DNA from: Dirofilaria immitis
Lineage: Eukaryota; Nematoda; Chromadorea; Rhabditida; Onchocercidae
Length of the DNA: 64,000 bases
Reading direction: 5' to 3'
Assembly: GCA_024305405.1 (NCBI GenBank)
Contig: JAKNDB010000088.1
Span: 2,374,001 to 2,438,000, forward strand
Shown: positions 1-13,394 of the stretch, in pieces
How the letters are laid out: every line of letters starts with the position of its first letter
Numbering within the stretch: position 1 is the stretch's first letter
Translations under genes and position numbers: made by a program
Notes under the pieces: generated by a model
The model's input: only the letters and a program-made list of their open reading frames with translations
What the model was told of the DNA's origin: nothing
Database searches by the model: none

Positions 1-426
1 TTTTCAACAATTTAATCCCTAATATATTTTATCTAATTCATTAAATTATACGACAAAGGAAGGAAATTCAATTATTCGAAAAATTATACATCAAATCGCT
101 AAATTATATAAATTTCACTAATTTGATTAAATTCACTAATTTGGAAGATTTTTAATCTAATTTTCAAACACTTACATGATTTGTTAAGTTGGGCGAGAAG
201 ATTGACATCTTGCTTTTTACTAACAATAATAATTGATGGTTCTAATTGCAACAAAACTATAACAAATTTAAAAAGAAAAAACAAAAGAAATCAGATTAAT
301 TCATATAATTAAAAATAATCGAAATATTCCAAAAAAAAAAAACGCTCCCACTAACTTTTATGGATTATCATTTATAATGCAAGTAAAACAGCTAATTAAA
401 TTATCAGATATATTGACCTATAACAC
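1..426. other. A+T-rich DNA without a recognisable gene
   Basis: No convincing exon is visible. If the minus-strand gene at 427-1036 continues, this stretch would be its intron or further exons, but no open frame with splice signals could be supported. Confidence 0.5.
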
Positions 427-1036
427 TTCGAAGATAACAGTCTGGACCATTAAATCTACGGTCATCCATTTGAAACCTAAGGAAAAACTTGGATTCATTT
501 GCATTTTCATCTTAATTTCAATGAACGAATTGGGAAAATTTAATTTTCTATAACTTTTTCAGTTGCATAGAATGTAACTGTATCAAGAGTAGCCTTTGTT
601 AAACAATTCTAACTTCAGAAATCTCAAGCATTCTTAGCATAAATTAATTGGGATTAATGTTTTTAATTTTTTTCTGACTCTGATGGCTTAAAATTGTATG
701 TTTAAAAATTTCTCGAAAATTCAATTATTTTTGAATATTCCCAACAATTCAAAAATTCAATTAAAACTTAATAATTGGAAAAACATAGAACTGGAGAAAA
801 ATATTACTCGAAAATAATAGTTATCTATTTTAATGACATGTTTTGAGCTGTCCTATAATTCACAAGAAAAAAAATTAATTAAAGTTTTCAAAAAACTTAC
901 GAGAATGTGTCATCTTGAAATCATTCTCATCCTCTAACAAATCGGTTAACACAAATATTGCAGCCGTTTCTTGATCATAGCACGCAGCGCCAAGTTTATT
1001 TCGATTATAATGCAACGATAAAACTTTAGTTGACAT
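427..1036 (-). CDS. Partial unrecognised gene, two probable exons
   Basis: Two exons can be proposed on the minus strand. The first runs 1036 to 901, begins with ATG directly after an acceptor (TTTTATAG) and ends at a good GTAAGT donor. It starts MSTKVLSLHYNRNKLG, continues through a YDQETAAIF segment and then turns acidic (LLEDENDF). The second, 510 to 427, joins in phase (phase 1) and contains MDDRRFNGPDCYLR. Everything further downstream is unresolved and the gene may leave the window. The first exon (hydrophobic strand, LG, two residues, YD, acidic loop) is reminiscent of the N-terminal mismatch-recognition domain of MutS homologue 5. The second exon does not support that clearly, so I give no symbol. 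An open frame just upstream (1851-1780) ends in a perfect donor but lacks an ATG and could be 5' UTR. Confidence 0.35.
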
Positions 1037-1853
1037 CTATAAAAGATACGAATTGAAATATTTTTAAGAAAAAAGGAATTATTGAAATTTGACATTTTAC
1101 AAATATTTTATCCAAAAATTCTAATAACAATTTTTGATTATATTTATGATATAAATTTATTGAAATATATTGTTTCTTTGAATATTTTTCAATAATTTGA
1201 AGATTTATTTTTAAATCAAAATTTTATAAGAAAAAATTTTTTAAATATTTCTAGCTAATGAAGAATTAATTTTCAATGAAACTTTTTCCTACATAATTCA
1301 TCAAAAATTTACTGTTTTTTCTCTTTCTTTCAAATATTTCTGATTAACAAAAGAAAAAAATTTAATTTGACGATTAATTTTTGATAGATGCTTTGCAAGC
1401 ATTTATGAATCGAAAATTTGAAAAAATAATTATCAATATATCATTATATTTAATATATCGTATTAATTTTAAATTCAATTAAAATCAATTTTTTCGAGCA
1501 AAAATAAAGCAAATTAATTTTTGCAAAAATTTACAAAAAAGTTTGATTCATTTCTTTCTACGCTCATCTTAAATCTATTTCCCATTCGCTTTACTTAAAT
1601 ATCATATCATTTCATATTTTAGCAATTTTCAAATTCAAATTTCAACTTTCAATTTCAATTTTAAATATTTAATTAATTTAACTCGAAAAGTTAGAAGGAA
1701 AATGATATGTCGAATTGTTTTAGAAATTTCATGAAATTTTCAAAAGTAAAAGAAGATTGAGAATAAAAGTTTAACTCACCCAGTCAAAAAGTGAAATTTT
1801 ACCGGAAATGATTCCGATAATTTGAATAATTGCATTATATCTTTTGGCGCCAT

Positions 1854-3848
1854 TTTAGATTTTCTTTTTCCGGAATGTTCCATAATCACCGGCATTTGTC
1901 ATTGAACTTTTCGTTTATGCAAATTTTTAAATTTAAGATTTCGATTTAAATTTCAAATTGCTGAATGCTCTCATTTCAACTTGCCATCATATCCTTTTTC
2001 TTTTGCTTAAATTAAAATTTAAAAATTTGAAAAATTTTATTTCAAAAAAATTGCTAAATTACAGAAAAAAATAATTCGTTTTAGTCATTTAATAGAAAAA
2101 AATTAAAATTTAAAACAATTATGCAATTTAATATAAAATTATATAAATTGTATCATTTAGTCCTTTTGTAAAATTTTAAATTTAAAAATTTATTTTAAAA
2201 ATTTATTAAATAAGAAAATGAATGAATGAATTAATTAATTAATTAATTAATTAGTTAATATTATTCAATATTGGAATAGTTCTTCATTTATATAAAATGA
2301 ATAAAATTGATGGAAATAATATGAATTTTATAATTTTTTTCTTTCTCGATACTTACCCATAATGATAAGTAAATATATTTAAATATGCATGAATTATCAT
2401 TATAATATATAAATATATGTAAGCACAATGATGATAAACAAAATATTAAACAATAAATGATCGATTGTATTAATGCTATTATTATTACTATTATTATCAT
2501 TATTGTTATCATTATTATTGCTATTACTATTATTATCATTATTACTACTATTATCATTATTATTACTGTTATTATTACCATTTCTATTTAAATTTACATA
2601 CACTTCTATTGATGAATATCCAGTCTTTAATGAACAATTATTCATTAATATCAGTGCATCTTAACCACGTGATCCTGTTTTAAGCTTATCGGAAACGCTC
2701 CTTCTTATCATCAATATAGCATGATATGTTGTTGATGGCTTTTCGTTAAAACTGCCCTTGCTGTTATTTGCCGTCATATTTTCATTTTGTGAGATTATCG
2801 ATTATCAAATTTATTGATTCATTAATGTTATTTTTGGCAGCTATGTTACACCATCGTCATCATCATCATAACCATCATTATCACCTGATTTTACATACTG
2901 TAACACTGCAATTCATCATTATTACTATGCAAATTTTACCATCTATTGGAAATGTTGATGAAATCCCGAAATTAGACAATTCAAAATCTTCTCTGTTATC
3001 GCCAGGTTTATTAATTTTAAAATATTGCGCTATTTTGTCATACTGTCATACTACATACTATTAACTACTTTTAGCATAATGATTAATAATTAAATTTTAA
3101 TTGGAATGAAATTTTACAACAGAAAAAAAACAATAGTAGAATTGAAGATGGAAAGAAAGAAGAAAAAAAATTGATATTTTAACATTTCTTTTTTCTATTA
3201 ACACTATGTATCTTTTAGCATCTTTTGTAAATTTATAGAAAATTTTGACATTTCCATATAATTTTTATTACTTAACAACAAGTTTATTTTAACATTTGTC
3301 ACTTTTAATTTCAATTTTTTTTAATTTATATGATTTAATTACATGTTTTTTCTTCTCATTTTGTTATTAAATCAAATTGTAAATGCGTATTTTGTATTAA
3401 CAAATTTTTTACAATTATTTTAGTAGCAGTGAAATTTGGTGAAAAAGTGCAGTACACGATATAACGTAAGTGTGCATTTATTTTTGAAATTGTTTAATAA
3501 TTGCTAAATTTACCAAATATTCATTTATAGCTGCATGAATTACTGTAAAAGCATAGAGAACTTATTTATAATCATTTAAGGATTTGATTACTTTTTATTT
3601 TAATATATTCATCGAGAAAATAACAATTCATCGAGAAAATAACAAATGATCTGTGTTTTGCTTCTAACAATATCAGCGTACTGAGTTGTAATTTGATATA
3701 TTATTGATTTTTTGGTATTTTCATTTTTCTTCATTAATTATGCTTAAAATTCATTTTTAAATAATTTAAAATTATTGTAATGTGTTCACGAATGATCTAC
3801 TTTTCGTTGCAAATGTTTATTTATATTATTTTTATTGAATATTTTCAG
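1854..3848. other. A+T-rich intergenic DNA with ATT/ATC triplet-rich patch
   Basis: Mostly poly-A/T-rich sequence. A degenerate (ATT)n/(ATC)n patch at about 2461-2580 makes spurious Leu/Ile/Asn-rich reading frames on both strands. An open frame from 2768 to about 3005 (plus) has a hydrophobic start, a His-rich run (HHRHHHHNHHYH) and a possible donor at GCCAG/GTTTAT. It could be the signal-peptide exon of the EF-hand gene downstream, but its phase (1) does not match the phase 2 needed at 3849, so this is not established. Confidence 0.5.
2461..2580. repeat. Degenerate (ATT)n triplet repeat
   Basis: Imperfect ATT/ATC triplets produce poly-Leu, poly-Ile and poly-Asn frames on both strands that should not be annotated as genes. 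Confidence 0.9.
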
Positions 3849-4519
3849 ACATATCAAACAACATTTGAAAGAGAAAATAGACATTAACAAAGTATCACTG
3901 GATAGAGATTTGGAAACCTTTCATTATTTTCGAATGCATGATTTAAATAAAGATGGCAAAATTGATGGTGTCGAGCTTATAAAAGGATTAACTCATATAC
4001 ATGAAGAAATGAGTGGTTAACTTTATATTACTTTTTTCCTCACTATTAATCGGATAAAATAAGAATAACATGAAAATGGTTTCAAATGAAAATAAGAATA
4101 ACACAAAAATAAAAATGACGTGGAAATGAAAATAGTTCTAATATTCACTTTTAAGAAGTTTAATCACTACGAAAAATACCTATTATTGAAAAGATGGAAG
4201 TTTTTGAAATTTAATTTGCAGTATTTTATTTTAATTGAATTAGATTCTATCGATTTAATTATTATAAAATAGATGAGAAGGAAGTGTTTAAAAATTATTC
4301 ATATAGAGATTAGGAATATGTTGAATATTTCATTTAAGTTTATTTGTTCCAAATAAATTCAAGAATTTATTTCAAAAAATGTCCACTTTCAGAAAACAAA
4401 GGGAAAAAATTTCCGAAGCAGATCTGGAAGATATGGTATCAATAACATTAAAGAATTTGGATATCGATGATGATGGTTATATAACATATGCTGAATATAG
4501 GCGGGTTAAACGAAACTGA
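3849..4519 (+). CDS. MCFD2-like EF-hand protein (5' exon missing)
   Basis: Two exons, 3849-4015 and 4393-4519, join in frame through a TTTTCAG acceptor, a GTTAAC donor and a CTTTCAG acceptor, ending in TGA. The first carries a helix (HIKQHLKEKI), then HYFRMHDLNKDGKIDGVELI, a complete EF-hand loop. The second carries DIDDDGYITYAEY, a second complete loop. Spacing, the HYF-MHD lead-in and the C-terminal ending a few residues after the last loop match multiple coagulation factor deficiency protein 2. In vertebrates MCFD2 is a soluble calcium-binding partner of the ER-Golgi cargo receptor LMAN1/ERGIC-53. A secretory-pathway role here is inferred from family membership. The exon holding the signal peptide was not found with confidence. 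Reading frames are intact. Confidence 0.75.
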
Positions 4520-4813
4520 TTTCTTTTTCTTGAACATTTCAGGTGCAATATTAATATATTTTTATTCTCTTGGATAATTCAGTTATTTTTCTTTGCTGGC
4601 GGCGAATGTAAGAGCTGATTTTTCAATATTTCATTATTTTTTTGTGGCAAGGACTGCTATTCAGTAATTTCGAACTCAATGAACATCAATTTTAATTGCA
4701 ATTGTATTAAAATAAATAAGGAAAAAATGGGAATAAAATCTGGTAAAAAAATCAGAAACTGATATATTTGCAACCTAACCAAATCATTGAAAAACTTATT
4801 GAATTTGTAAAAA

Positions 4814-5731
4814 TTACGTTAAAAGGAAAGTAGTAATAACAGCAAAATGATCAGAAGGATAATCATTTTTCCAATGGAATGGTTTGGGATAAACAGTTGC
4901 ATGACCCTGATATGTATACGACTCTATCGGAAAGAGCAGAGGACTGCGGTAGAAAATAAAATCAATTCGGTCTTGTGGTTCTGGTATCGTCCAACTCCAA
5001 CCACTACTGCTCATTTTTCCACTGTTGACCATGTTATTCCTGATTATGTGAAAATTTTGCTTTTTAAAAATCTTCAATGATCAATTTCGAATACATCATT
5101 AGGAATTTCGTAGACAGTCATTTTTGATTTTCACATCCTATCAGATATTTTCCTAATTATCTTTATAACAAAAGTTTGATATCGAAGGAGGAATTTTCTA
5201 ATCATGGATAATGTAAAAATTGGATTTCTAGATGAAGAATAATATTTTGTTTCGTTTTTTTAGAATTTTAAGCAAAATGGACCTGGATTTTGAAGAACAT
5301 GTGGATGTAATTCTCGATAAGAATCTTTCATTGCAGCTTCATTTTGCAGTATTTTCGTTGCTGGCCATTGAAATTGCCAGTTGCCATGAAGAAAACTGAA
5401 ATGAATATTTTGAAAACAAAGAATAAAACTCATTTAAAGTATTTGCATCTGAATTAAGCCTACGACAACTTTTGTTCGCAAATTTTGCTCAAAAAATTTG
5501 AATTTCTCCAGATTTTATAATTCATATTCAAACATTTGTTATTTATACTTCTCCTCGAAAATAAATTACAATTTATACATTTAATTTTCTAATTTTATGA
5601 CAAATAAATGTCTGAAGTGTATAAATGCAAACCTAAAATATAATTTAAAATATATAAATATATATATATATGGTAGAAATTGAAATTTTCTTAAGCAAAT
5701 TTTGCGAGCAAAAGTCCGTAAGCTTAATTCC

Positions 5732-5795
<64 letters not shown>

Positions 5796-7852
5796 TGGAA
5801 TTCTAATTTAGGAATTCATATACTAAATGTTATTTTTGTTTAAATTAAAATCTAATCGGGTGACTTTTCAGATTTCTGAACTGGAGCTGTGAAATTTGTC
5901 GTTACATCAGAAATAATTTCAGAAAAAGCTTTTTCGATCGTCAATAATTTTCTTTTTCTGAATCTCAAAAAAAAAATGAAATCTTATCTTTCGGAAATCC
6001 TAACCTTGTTTCATTATTCCAGTCGAGATGTGATGGTGAATTAAAATCACCGCAAACAATCAATGGTTCGGCAAATGAATTTTGAACAGCAGCTTGGAAA
6101 TGATCATCGACTATTAATTCTCGCATATTCTGGAAACGACCTAAACTTTTACTACTTTTTTTGTAACGAATTTACTCATTGTATACTTGTTAAAATGATA
6201 GAGTATTTTAAAAAAAAAAAAAAAGGAAGGAAAAAAGAAAGGGAGATATGAGAAATATTCATTAATCGTTTTCAATGAAGGGTGGAATTTTTAAAATTAT
6301 GAAAACTTCATGAGAAAAATTCAATTATTTTAAAACTTTGAAGACTTTTTAACTGGAAAATTTAAGAATATTATTTCATACTAAAAATAAAACAAAAACC
6401 TTTGCCATCAGCCATTTCGCCGGCCATAATTTGTGCTATCTTTGTGACCATTTTATTAAATGCTGCATATGGACCATACGATCTGCAAAAAGGGAAAAAA
6501 TGTTTCGTCATAAATTTTAATGCGAAACAATATCGCAATCAATCAACACTTACTAAATGATACTATTCGCTGCTGCAAAAATTTGATAAGATGATTCTTA
6601 TCTAGTCCTGATTCCCTTTATTGATTTATAGGGTTTATCATTGTCATAGAAATCGTATTATATCACTCTAAGATTAATGATCAGTTCTCTTGTTGCAATC
6701 ATGTGGTATTAAAATATAGTTCTGTAATTTTTTTTAATTTTAACTGATAGTCCAAATGAAGATTCCATAAATGAATTGTTCGATTTGCATCTTCAATTCT
6801 TATTCGAATACCCATACCGTGGCTTATTTGATGAAATGATTGATTCATTATCTGAAAGAAACAAAAGCAAACATCTGAAAAAATAAGATAAAAAAGAAAG
6901 ATAATTTAAAATATCAGATTTTATTACTTTATGAGATTGTAAATTTTTTTTAAATGAAACCGACAATTTTTGATGGTTTCCAGATGATAGATAATAAGAA
7001 ACAAGCTCCAAATAAATAACATCTTTCCATTTTCACATGTTTCTCCTTGTTTTTTTGAGACAATTAATAATAGAAATAAAATATATTAGGAAGTAAAAAA
7101 ACATTAAAATTTACAATATCTTATAAAATTCCAACGAATATTTTTCATCTTTTTACCCCATTTTTTTGACTTATTAATGATCGAAATCAAATGACTAATA
7201 CTTAACTAACTTCATGTTTTGTTAAGATAGCAGTATCAGGATATAAAAATGTTGATGCAGCAGCTGTCCACTTTCCACCCATCGCTGTCAACAAATGATT
7301 CAAGCATTCTCGATCACGAATTTCCTTGAAGTAAAAAATGGAAAAAGTTCGAGATTCTTGCAAATTGAATTTAAAAGAAATTCTTATCAAAACACACAAC
7401 ATATCATAACTATCATTATAATCACCATCATCATCATCATCATCATTTAAAACATTCCCTTCTTATTTTTTATTTTTCACTAACTATTTCCATTTTTAGT
7501 AATAAATTCTTGAAAAATATTATTTAATAATTAATCATTAATAATATTATCAATTTTTTACTATTACAATATCAAATCTACTTCTAGTAAATTTTTATAG
7601 AAATAATAACTCTGTCGTAAAAAAAATTTTAATCATAAAATTATATCATTTACTAACTTGCAATGCGACAACATCCGGATTGATTCGTTTGATATGATTA
7701 ACAATTTTTGCCATCCCATTTTCAACATTATTACCCGAAACCCAGGTATTAAATGTCATTATCGTAAGATTTATCCATTTTTCCCCATGGCAATTTAATT
7801 CTCCAAGATAAAGTATTAGAAAGGTAGAAATGGTTAATTGTGAGGATTTCAT
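4814..7852 (-). CDS. Secreted endonuclease/exonuclease/phosphatase-family enzyme
   Basis: Seven exons on the minus strand: 7852-7658, 7324-7211, 6851-6745, 6482-6400, 6140-6005, 5395-5283 and 5039-4814, about 324 codons. All joins keep phase. The start ATG opens a signal peptide (MKSSQLTISTFLILYLGELN). The hallmarks of the DNase I/exonuclease III/sphingomyelinase fold appear in order: MTFNTW, VVALQ followed by the metal-binding E at the first codon of exon 2, HLDY with SYGPYAA (exons 3-4), CGDFNSPSHLDW (exon 5), DSYRELHP (exon 6), then RIDFIFY and SDHFAVIT (exon 7). All expected catalytic motifs are present. Substrate (DNA, sphingolipid or other phosphodiester) cannot be told. Exon 7 needs one extra base at 5014-5018 (a run of five T on the plus strand) to stay in frame. 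Intron 5 contains a foldback repeat. The gene is tail-to-tail with the EF-hand gene. Confidence 0.85.
5446..5736. repeat. Imperfect inverted repeat (foldback) inside an intron
   Basis: About 60 bases at 5446-5508 reappear as an imperfect reverse complement at 5677-5736, with GAATTAAGCCTACG matching CGTAAGCTTAATTC. They enclose about 165 bases. The right arm runs directly into a (TA)n tract at 5734-5794, itself bracketed by TTCCAG and CTGGAA. The arrangement resembles a small foldback or MITE-like element, but no transposase or clear target-site duplication was seen. Confidence 0.6.
5734..5794. repeat. (TA)n microsatellite
   Basis: Perfect TA dinucleotide run of about 60 bases in the fifth intron of the phosphodiesterase-fold gene, between short inverted flanks. 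Confidence 0.95.
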
Positions 7853-9671
7853 CCTGAAGAAAAGATCAAATTAGAGAAAGAGAAGTTAAAAATGCAGAAA
7901 CAAATAGGAACAATAAAATTGTATGAGTAATTAAATGAAGGCTAAACATGTGGGATAAATTTTCTGAAAAATTAAAAATAAAAGTAAGAAAGAAAAATAA
8001 AAATAAAACAAAAAATTTTAAATTTGTTAGATAAAAAGACAAATATAAACGAATAGTTTTACAGCAAATAATCAAACTATATTTATAATTTCCATTTTCA
8101 AAATAAGACAAATAGTATGTTTATATTAAAAGAAAACCAAAATCACAATATTTCTGATCGGATATTATCATAAATTTACGAAGGGAGGGACGAATTATGA
8201 CAAAACAAAAATAAGTAATGATAATTAACCAATACAAAGTGAAAAAAGTGATATGATAACATTTGACTAACACGATAATCGCAATGAATAAGTTAGGGAT
8301 TAAAATAAGACGGTATAAAACAAAAATTAAAAATTTAATAAAAATATGAAAATAATATAAAAACATAATAAAGAAAGGCAGTTAAATAGATTAATAGAAC
8401 TTTAAATTTTAAGATGGAAGAAGAGAAAAAGGACAAAAAGTAGAATTAATAGCAAAATAAAGTAAGCAAAAAAACCAAAAGAAAGTTTCATCTTATCATA
8501 TTTAAATATTTCATAATAAATTTTAAAAATGAGAAATTTTAAAAATGCTATGGATCTTCGAATTTTTGCATACAAATTTATTTCACTTTTATGATATTTT
8601 CTAATTTGAAATTATTCAGCTGAAAAATACATATATTATTTTTCAAAAAAGAGAAAATGTTCCATTTTTAAGGAACAAAATCAAAATAAATAATTATCAT
8701 TAATCTTCAAGCTGGAATAATTTGAAATAATAAAACAAAGAAATGATAAGGAAAAAAATTTTGAATGATAAAGTAAAAGAAAGCATTTTGATAATCAAAA
8801 TAAAATAATTTAATAATTAAGACGATCATGCTAGAATTCAGCAAAGTGGTAGCAAAATAGATTATCACTCAATTTTACCTCTTATTTTTAAATTCATCAG
8901 AAGACATACTTGCATTAGTGTCAGATCATTAAGCAATCAAATGCAATTAGTTCATTTTAGAAAAACAATCTGTTTGTTCGTCATTTTAAAATTTAAGTGA
9001 GAAAAAACGAAAAAAAGGTGAAAAACAAATATCAGTTTGCAACATTTCTCTTCTACTTCATCATTTCGAAAAGAAAAAAGGAAAACTAAAATGAAAAAAA
9101 GTTTTAGATTTACAAAATTTTAATACCTTTATACCTTTATTGATTTTGTTTAATTAAATATTATTTTATTTAATTGATAATTCATTTCAACTTCTTTATA
9201 TTTTCATTTTTAATTCTTAAATCTACATCCATGTTTTTTTCCCGAATAGTTTGGCGACATTATCGTATCTCGATCTCTTATAACAATGAATGTTAGTTTA
9301 AAAGATGTTAAAATTAAGTATGAATTTGAATGATAAATTGCTTATCAATGTAATATAAAATAACACTATTGTATATATTTCAAATTAGATAATAATTAAA
9401 ATTGGTAATAAAATCATAAACAAAAATCAAAATATTTGTTATTAAATAAATGTTTACAATAAAATTTTTTAAATTTTTAGAAAAAAAATAAATTTTTAAA
9501 TTTTATTGTAAACGAAATTTGCATTAAAGGAAAAGACAAAAATAAAAACAGATTTTTCAAATACATAAACACACCCATATATACATGTTTCATACACATG
9601 TATATATACCTAATTTGAATATAAATTATTAATTTGTCAATTCTTATTAAAAAAATGAGATTGTCATATAC

Positions 9672-9706
<35 letters not shown>

Positions 9707-9984
9707 TACACATACATATACATATATATGTATATGCAATTTTTGTCTAAATGCAAATTTCATTATATACATACATACACATACACATATACATACATAA
9801 CATACACATATAAATAATACATAAATACAAATTTTTTCAAAATTGGAAATGAATAAATTGTAATGAATGATTTAAAATGAAAAAATGAAAACAAATGCTG
9901 CTATTAATTGTCGAACAATTTACGACAATAAATCCAAACGATAAAAACACGCCTAGAGTTTCATGTGATTGATTTATACATATT

Positions 9985-9988
9985 TATG

Positions 9989-10020
<32 letters not shown>

Positions 10021-10050
10021 TGTATGTATGTATGTATGTATGTATGTGGA
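9985..10050. repeat. (GTAT)n microsatellite
   Basis: Uninterrupted tetranucleotide run. It yields a spurious Met-Tyr-Val-Cys reading frame that should not be taken as a gene. Confidence 0.9.
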
Positions 10051-10735
10051 TGTATGTTTGTGCGTGTATGCGCGTTATATATGTATACTGATATACGTAT
10101 TTATGTATGTATGTATAAATATTAGTGAGTGTATAAATGATTTATATATTTAGATATATATATTTATGCGTAGTGGATGAAATAAAAGATATTTTAGTTT
10201 CACTGATGTAATTAATTATTCCTAAGATTTCTGTTTAACTGGAGTGATTAATTATCCCTAAGATTTCCATCAATCTAATGAATAATTAATGAAGTTAATA
10301 TTTAGATTTCACTCTAATTGTATGAATAATTTTTGAAAATTTTAAAAGTAAATAATCAAATGAAAGTAAATGATCAAATGAATAATTGGAATAGTTTTTA
10401 TAGAATGAAAAGTATCGGAATAATTGAAATATCTTACAATATAATATTAATATTTAGAAATAATCACGATATTTATATTATTAAATATCTTAAATATAAT
10501 CAATATAATCAAGTAATTGGCATATAAAATTGCTTTGATTCATTTCTTTCAAACAAAAAAAATTATCGCTTTAAATGTCAGCCTTATAATTATGTGAGGG
10601 ATATTGTTTAAAGCACTATAACCAATCAATTCTGATCGGTCATCTTTCAGATCATGAAATGCTGCTTAAACTATTGCAAACTATTATTATAAAACGGAAA
10701 GTCACAGGTCAAGGGGTCACATTCAAATATACATG

Positions 10736-10740
<5 letters not shown>

Positions 10741-10789
<49 letters not shown>
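10741..10789. repeat. (CA)n microsatellite
   Basis: About 24 perfect CA units. Confidence 0.95.
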
Positions 10790-10791
<2 letters not shown>

Positions 10792-12114
10792 AATTCTCCT
10801 TTACACTATACTTTGCTTTGATCGTGTAATGATAGTGATTCTAAATTCAATTCGATAATTCTAACATCAGTAAGATTTAGATAATCTTCCTTAAACTAAG
10901 AAAGCTTTCATTTGGTATAATATTAATCATGCCATATCATATCTGTTTTTTCCATTTCTCAATTTTTTTATATTTGAATATTTGTTTTACACCGTTAGCA
11001 TTAATAATGAATGGAATAGAATAATAGTAAATGGAATAGAATATTTAATAATTTCATTTTTAACAAATTTATCGATGAATAATTTTATTGAAAAATAAAT
11101 GAAAAATGTATTCATTTTTTCCTTTTATTTTTGGTATTTTTTCATTTTGCTATTGTTAACTTTTCTTATTTATGAATTGTAATTTAATAAAAATTTATTT
11201 AGGAATATTAGTTAAGATAAATAGTTGTTATTAAATCGCTATTTATCTTTTAATTGAAAAATGATATAATTAATGGTAAATTCAGAAGAGAAAAAGAAAA
11301 TAGACAAAGAAAATATTTTGCAAAGTTGCAAAATACAAGTTATGAAATATTCAAAATGAGCAGATATACTCAATACAGGTAATGAAATAAATAATGAAAT
11401 GAACAAACCAAAATCGCAATGAATATTGAAAAGCAGACAGGCCAAATGGTGAAAAGAATATTTAAATAAATGAGCCAAATGGGAACACAATATTTAAATA
11501 AATGAGATAAATATTGAAAAAAATTGTTTCAGCAATCTGTGTGCTGAAATAAATATTCATCTAAAGCAAACTAAATTTTAAAATGAATATCCAAGTAAAT
11601 AACTGAAATATCTGGATGAATATCCATATGTGAAATACTGAAATGATTATTCAAATGAACAAGCCCTATATTTAAACGAATATCAAAAAAAAAAAGAAAA
11701 AAGCTGAACCAAATGACAAATGAATATTCAAATGATGAGAAAATAGATAAAATATTGGAAACAAATAATATCGATCTTTTGCTTTTCGCTTTTCCTTTCG
11801 ATTAATCATTAGAAATTGTTAGTGAAAGTTTAAATTGAGAAGAAAAAGTGAAGTGAAATTTTGACATTTGGAAAAGTTACAAAAGAAGAATGCCAACTTT
11901 TCAAGATAATATCGAAATTTAAGTTTTACTTTATCTTAAACATAATTATTATATATGAATTTAATCAGCCAATATATTCAAATGATTATTTCTATCTGTT
12001 TTTATAACATATCGATATTTATGAACTTTTATGAAATAATTCAAAAACAACTTCAATAAACGTAATATTTTAGTAATATCAGAAAATGTATGCTAATATT
12101 TTAATAATTTGAAA

Positions 12115-12370
12115 TGGACATATAAAAATGCACGTCTATATTCTGATGGCTTAAAATATTTCAAAATGCACGTTCATATTTTGATAACCCAAATAAAAGA
12201 AAGATTCATATTCCGTAATTCGATGTATTTCAACTGTAAATGCTCATATTTGCTAAAATAATAAACAACTTAAAAAATATTATTTAATAAGTGAAAATGA
12301 GTATCTCATAATGCACGTTCATATTTTGATAGCATAAAATATCTCAAAATTCACGTTCATATTTTTATAT
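12115..12370. repeat. Degenerate tandem repeat, unit about 39 bases
   Basis: The phrase AATGCACGTTCATATTTTGA followed by TRGCWTAAAATATYTCAA recurs several times with drift (around 12127, 12166, 12320 and 12352). One interior stretch is eroded. Confidence 0.65.
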
Positions 12371-13394
12371 ATTTAAACAAAAAAAAAAGATTGAACAAAA
12401 ATATTGAATATATATTATTTGATATACTTGACAGATATGCTTCTAATGCTTATTATGAGATTTGATTAGTTTATGAGAATTGATAAGTTTAAATAAGTTA
12501 ATTCTTTTAATCATAATTAAATGAATTAATTTGGGATTTTGATAAATACAATTTCATACATTCAATTTTATAATATTTGTAGTCTTTTTAAATTTTAATA
12601 AATTAAATAATAATTCAAACGAAAAATTTTTAGAAATTATATATTAGTAGTCTATCGTATTATTTGCATATTTGATAATGAAATATTGTTCGAATAATTT
12701 GTGATATTTAAAATAATTTATACTTAAATATTTCGTTATAGATTAAAGAATGATAAAAGCAGAATAATTTAGAACCTTATCGCATCATCTGCAATTTACT
12801 AGGCTGACAAAAATGAAAATAATTAATGAATTCATTTAATAATAAATTATATTTCATAATTTTTTATTGTCGCGTTTATTTGTAACAATCAGTGTGAAAA
12901 ATAAAATATTTTTTTTTTTTTGCATAAAAATGAATGATAATAATAATACAATAAAGAACTTTTATTATTCGAAATAAAAATCAAAACAAAGTAATATTTA
13001 TTGTTTATTATTAGTATGAATGATTTGTTGAATTATTTATTGTTTATTGTTGACATTATTGTTTATTATTGATATCTGTTATACAACAGTGTTATTTTCA
13101 GTAGCTTTTTTCTTTTTATTTTAAAGAATATTTGATATAAATAATGCATTTATTCAGTAAATTCATATTTAAGTAAAATTTTTTTTTCATCAATAATATA
13201 ATTGCTTTAATCTTATCGTAAATCATATAATAAGTTATAAAATTTCAGTCATAAATTACACATTTATAAATGTTAAATAAGTAATATCGATGAACTTGCA
13301 AGAAAATATATATATAATTTCTTGAAATATACAATTTAATTTCTTGAAATTATAAATCACATATGATTTAAGGCAACAAATTTAAAAATTTTTT

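Larger units (their letters stand above)
7853..13390. other. Long gene-free A+T-rich stretch
   Basis: No exon could be supported. The stretch holds microsatellites (about 9667-9706 TA then CA; about 9985-10050 GTAT; about 10741-10789 CA), a short imperfect tandem repeat at about 10205-10310 (unit containing ATTAATTATTCCTAAGATTT), a degenerate AATATTCAAATGAA-rich patch at about 11350-11760 and a degenerate 39-base repeat at about 12115-12370. The 5' end of the phosphodiesterase-fold gene lies at its left edge, so its promoter is probably in the first few hundred bases. Confidence 0.6.

Noticed and set aside
2400..2664. Overlapping frames rich in Asn, Ile or Leu on both strands
   Set aside because: They are translations of a degenerate ATT/ATC triplet repeat.
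3423..3465. Possible small exon (AG before, GTAAGT after) upstream of the EF-hand gene
   Set aside because: No frame through it avoids a stop while matching the phase needed at 3849.
9965..10153. Reading frame with repeated Met-Tyr-Val-Cys
   Set aside because: Translation of the GTAT microsatellite.
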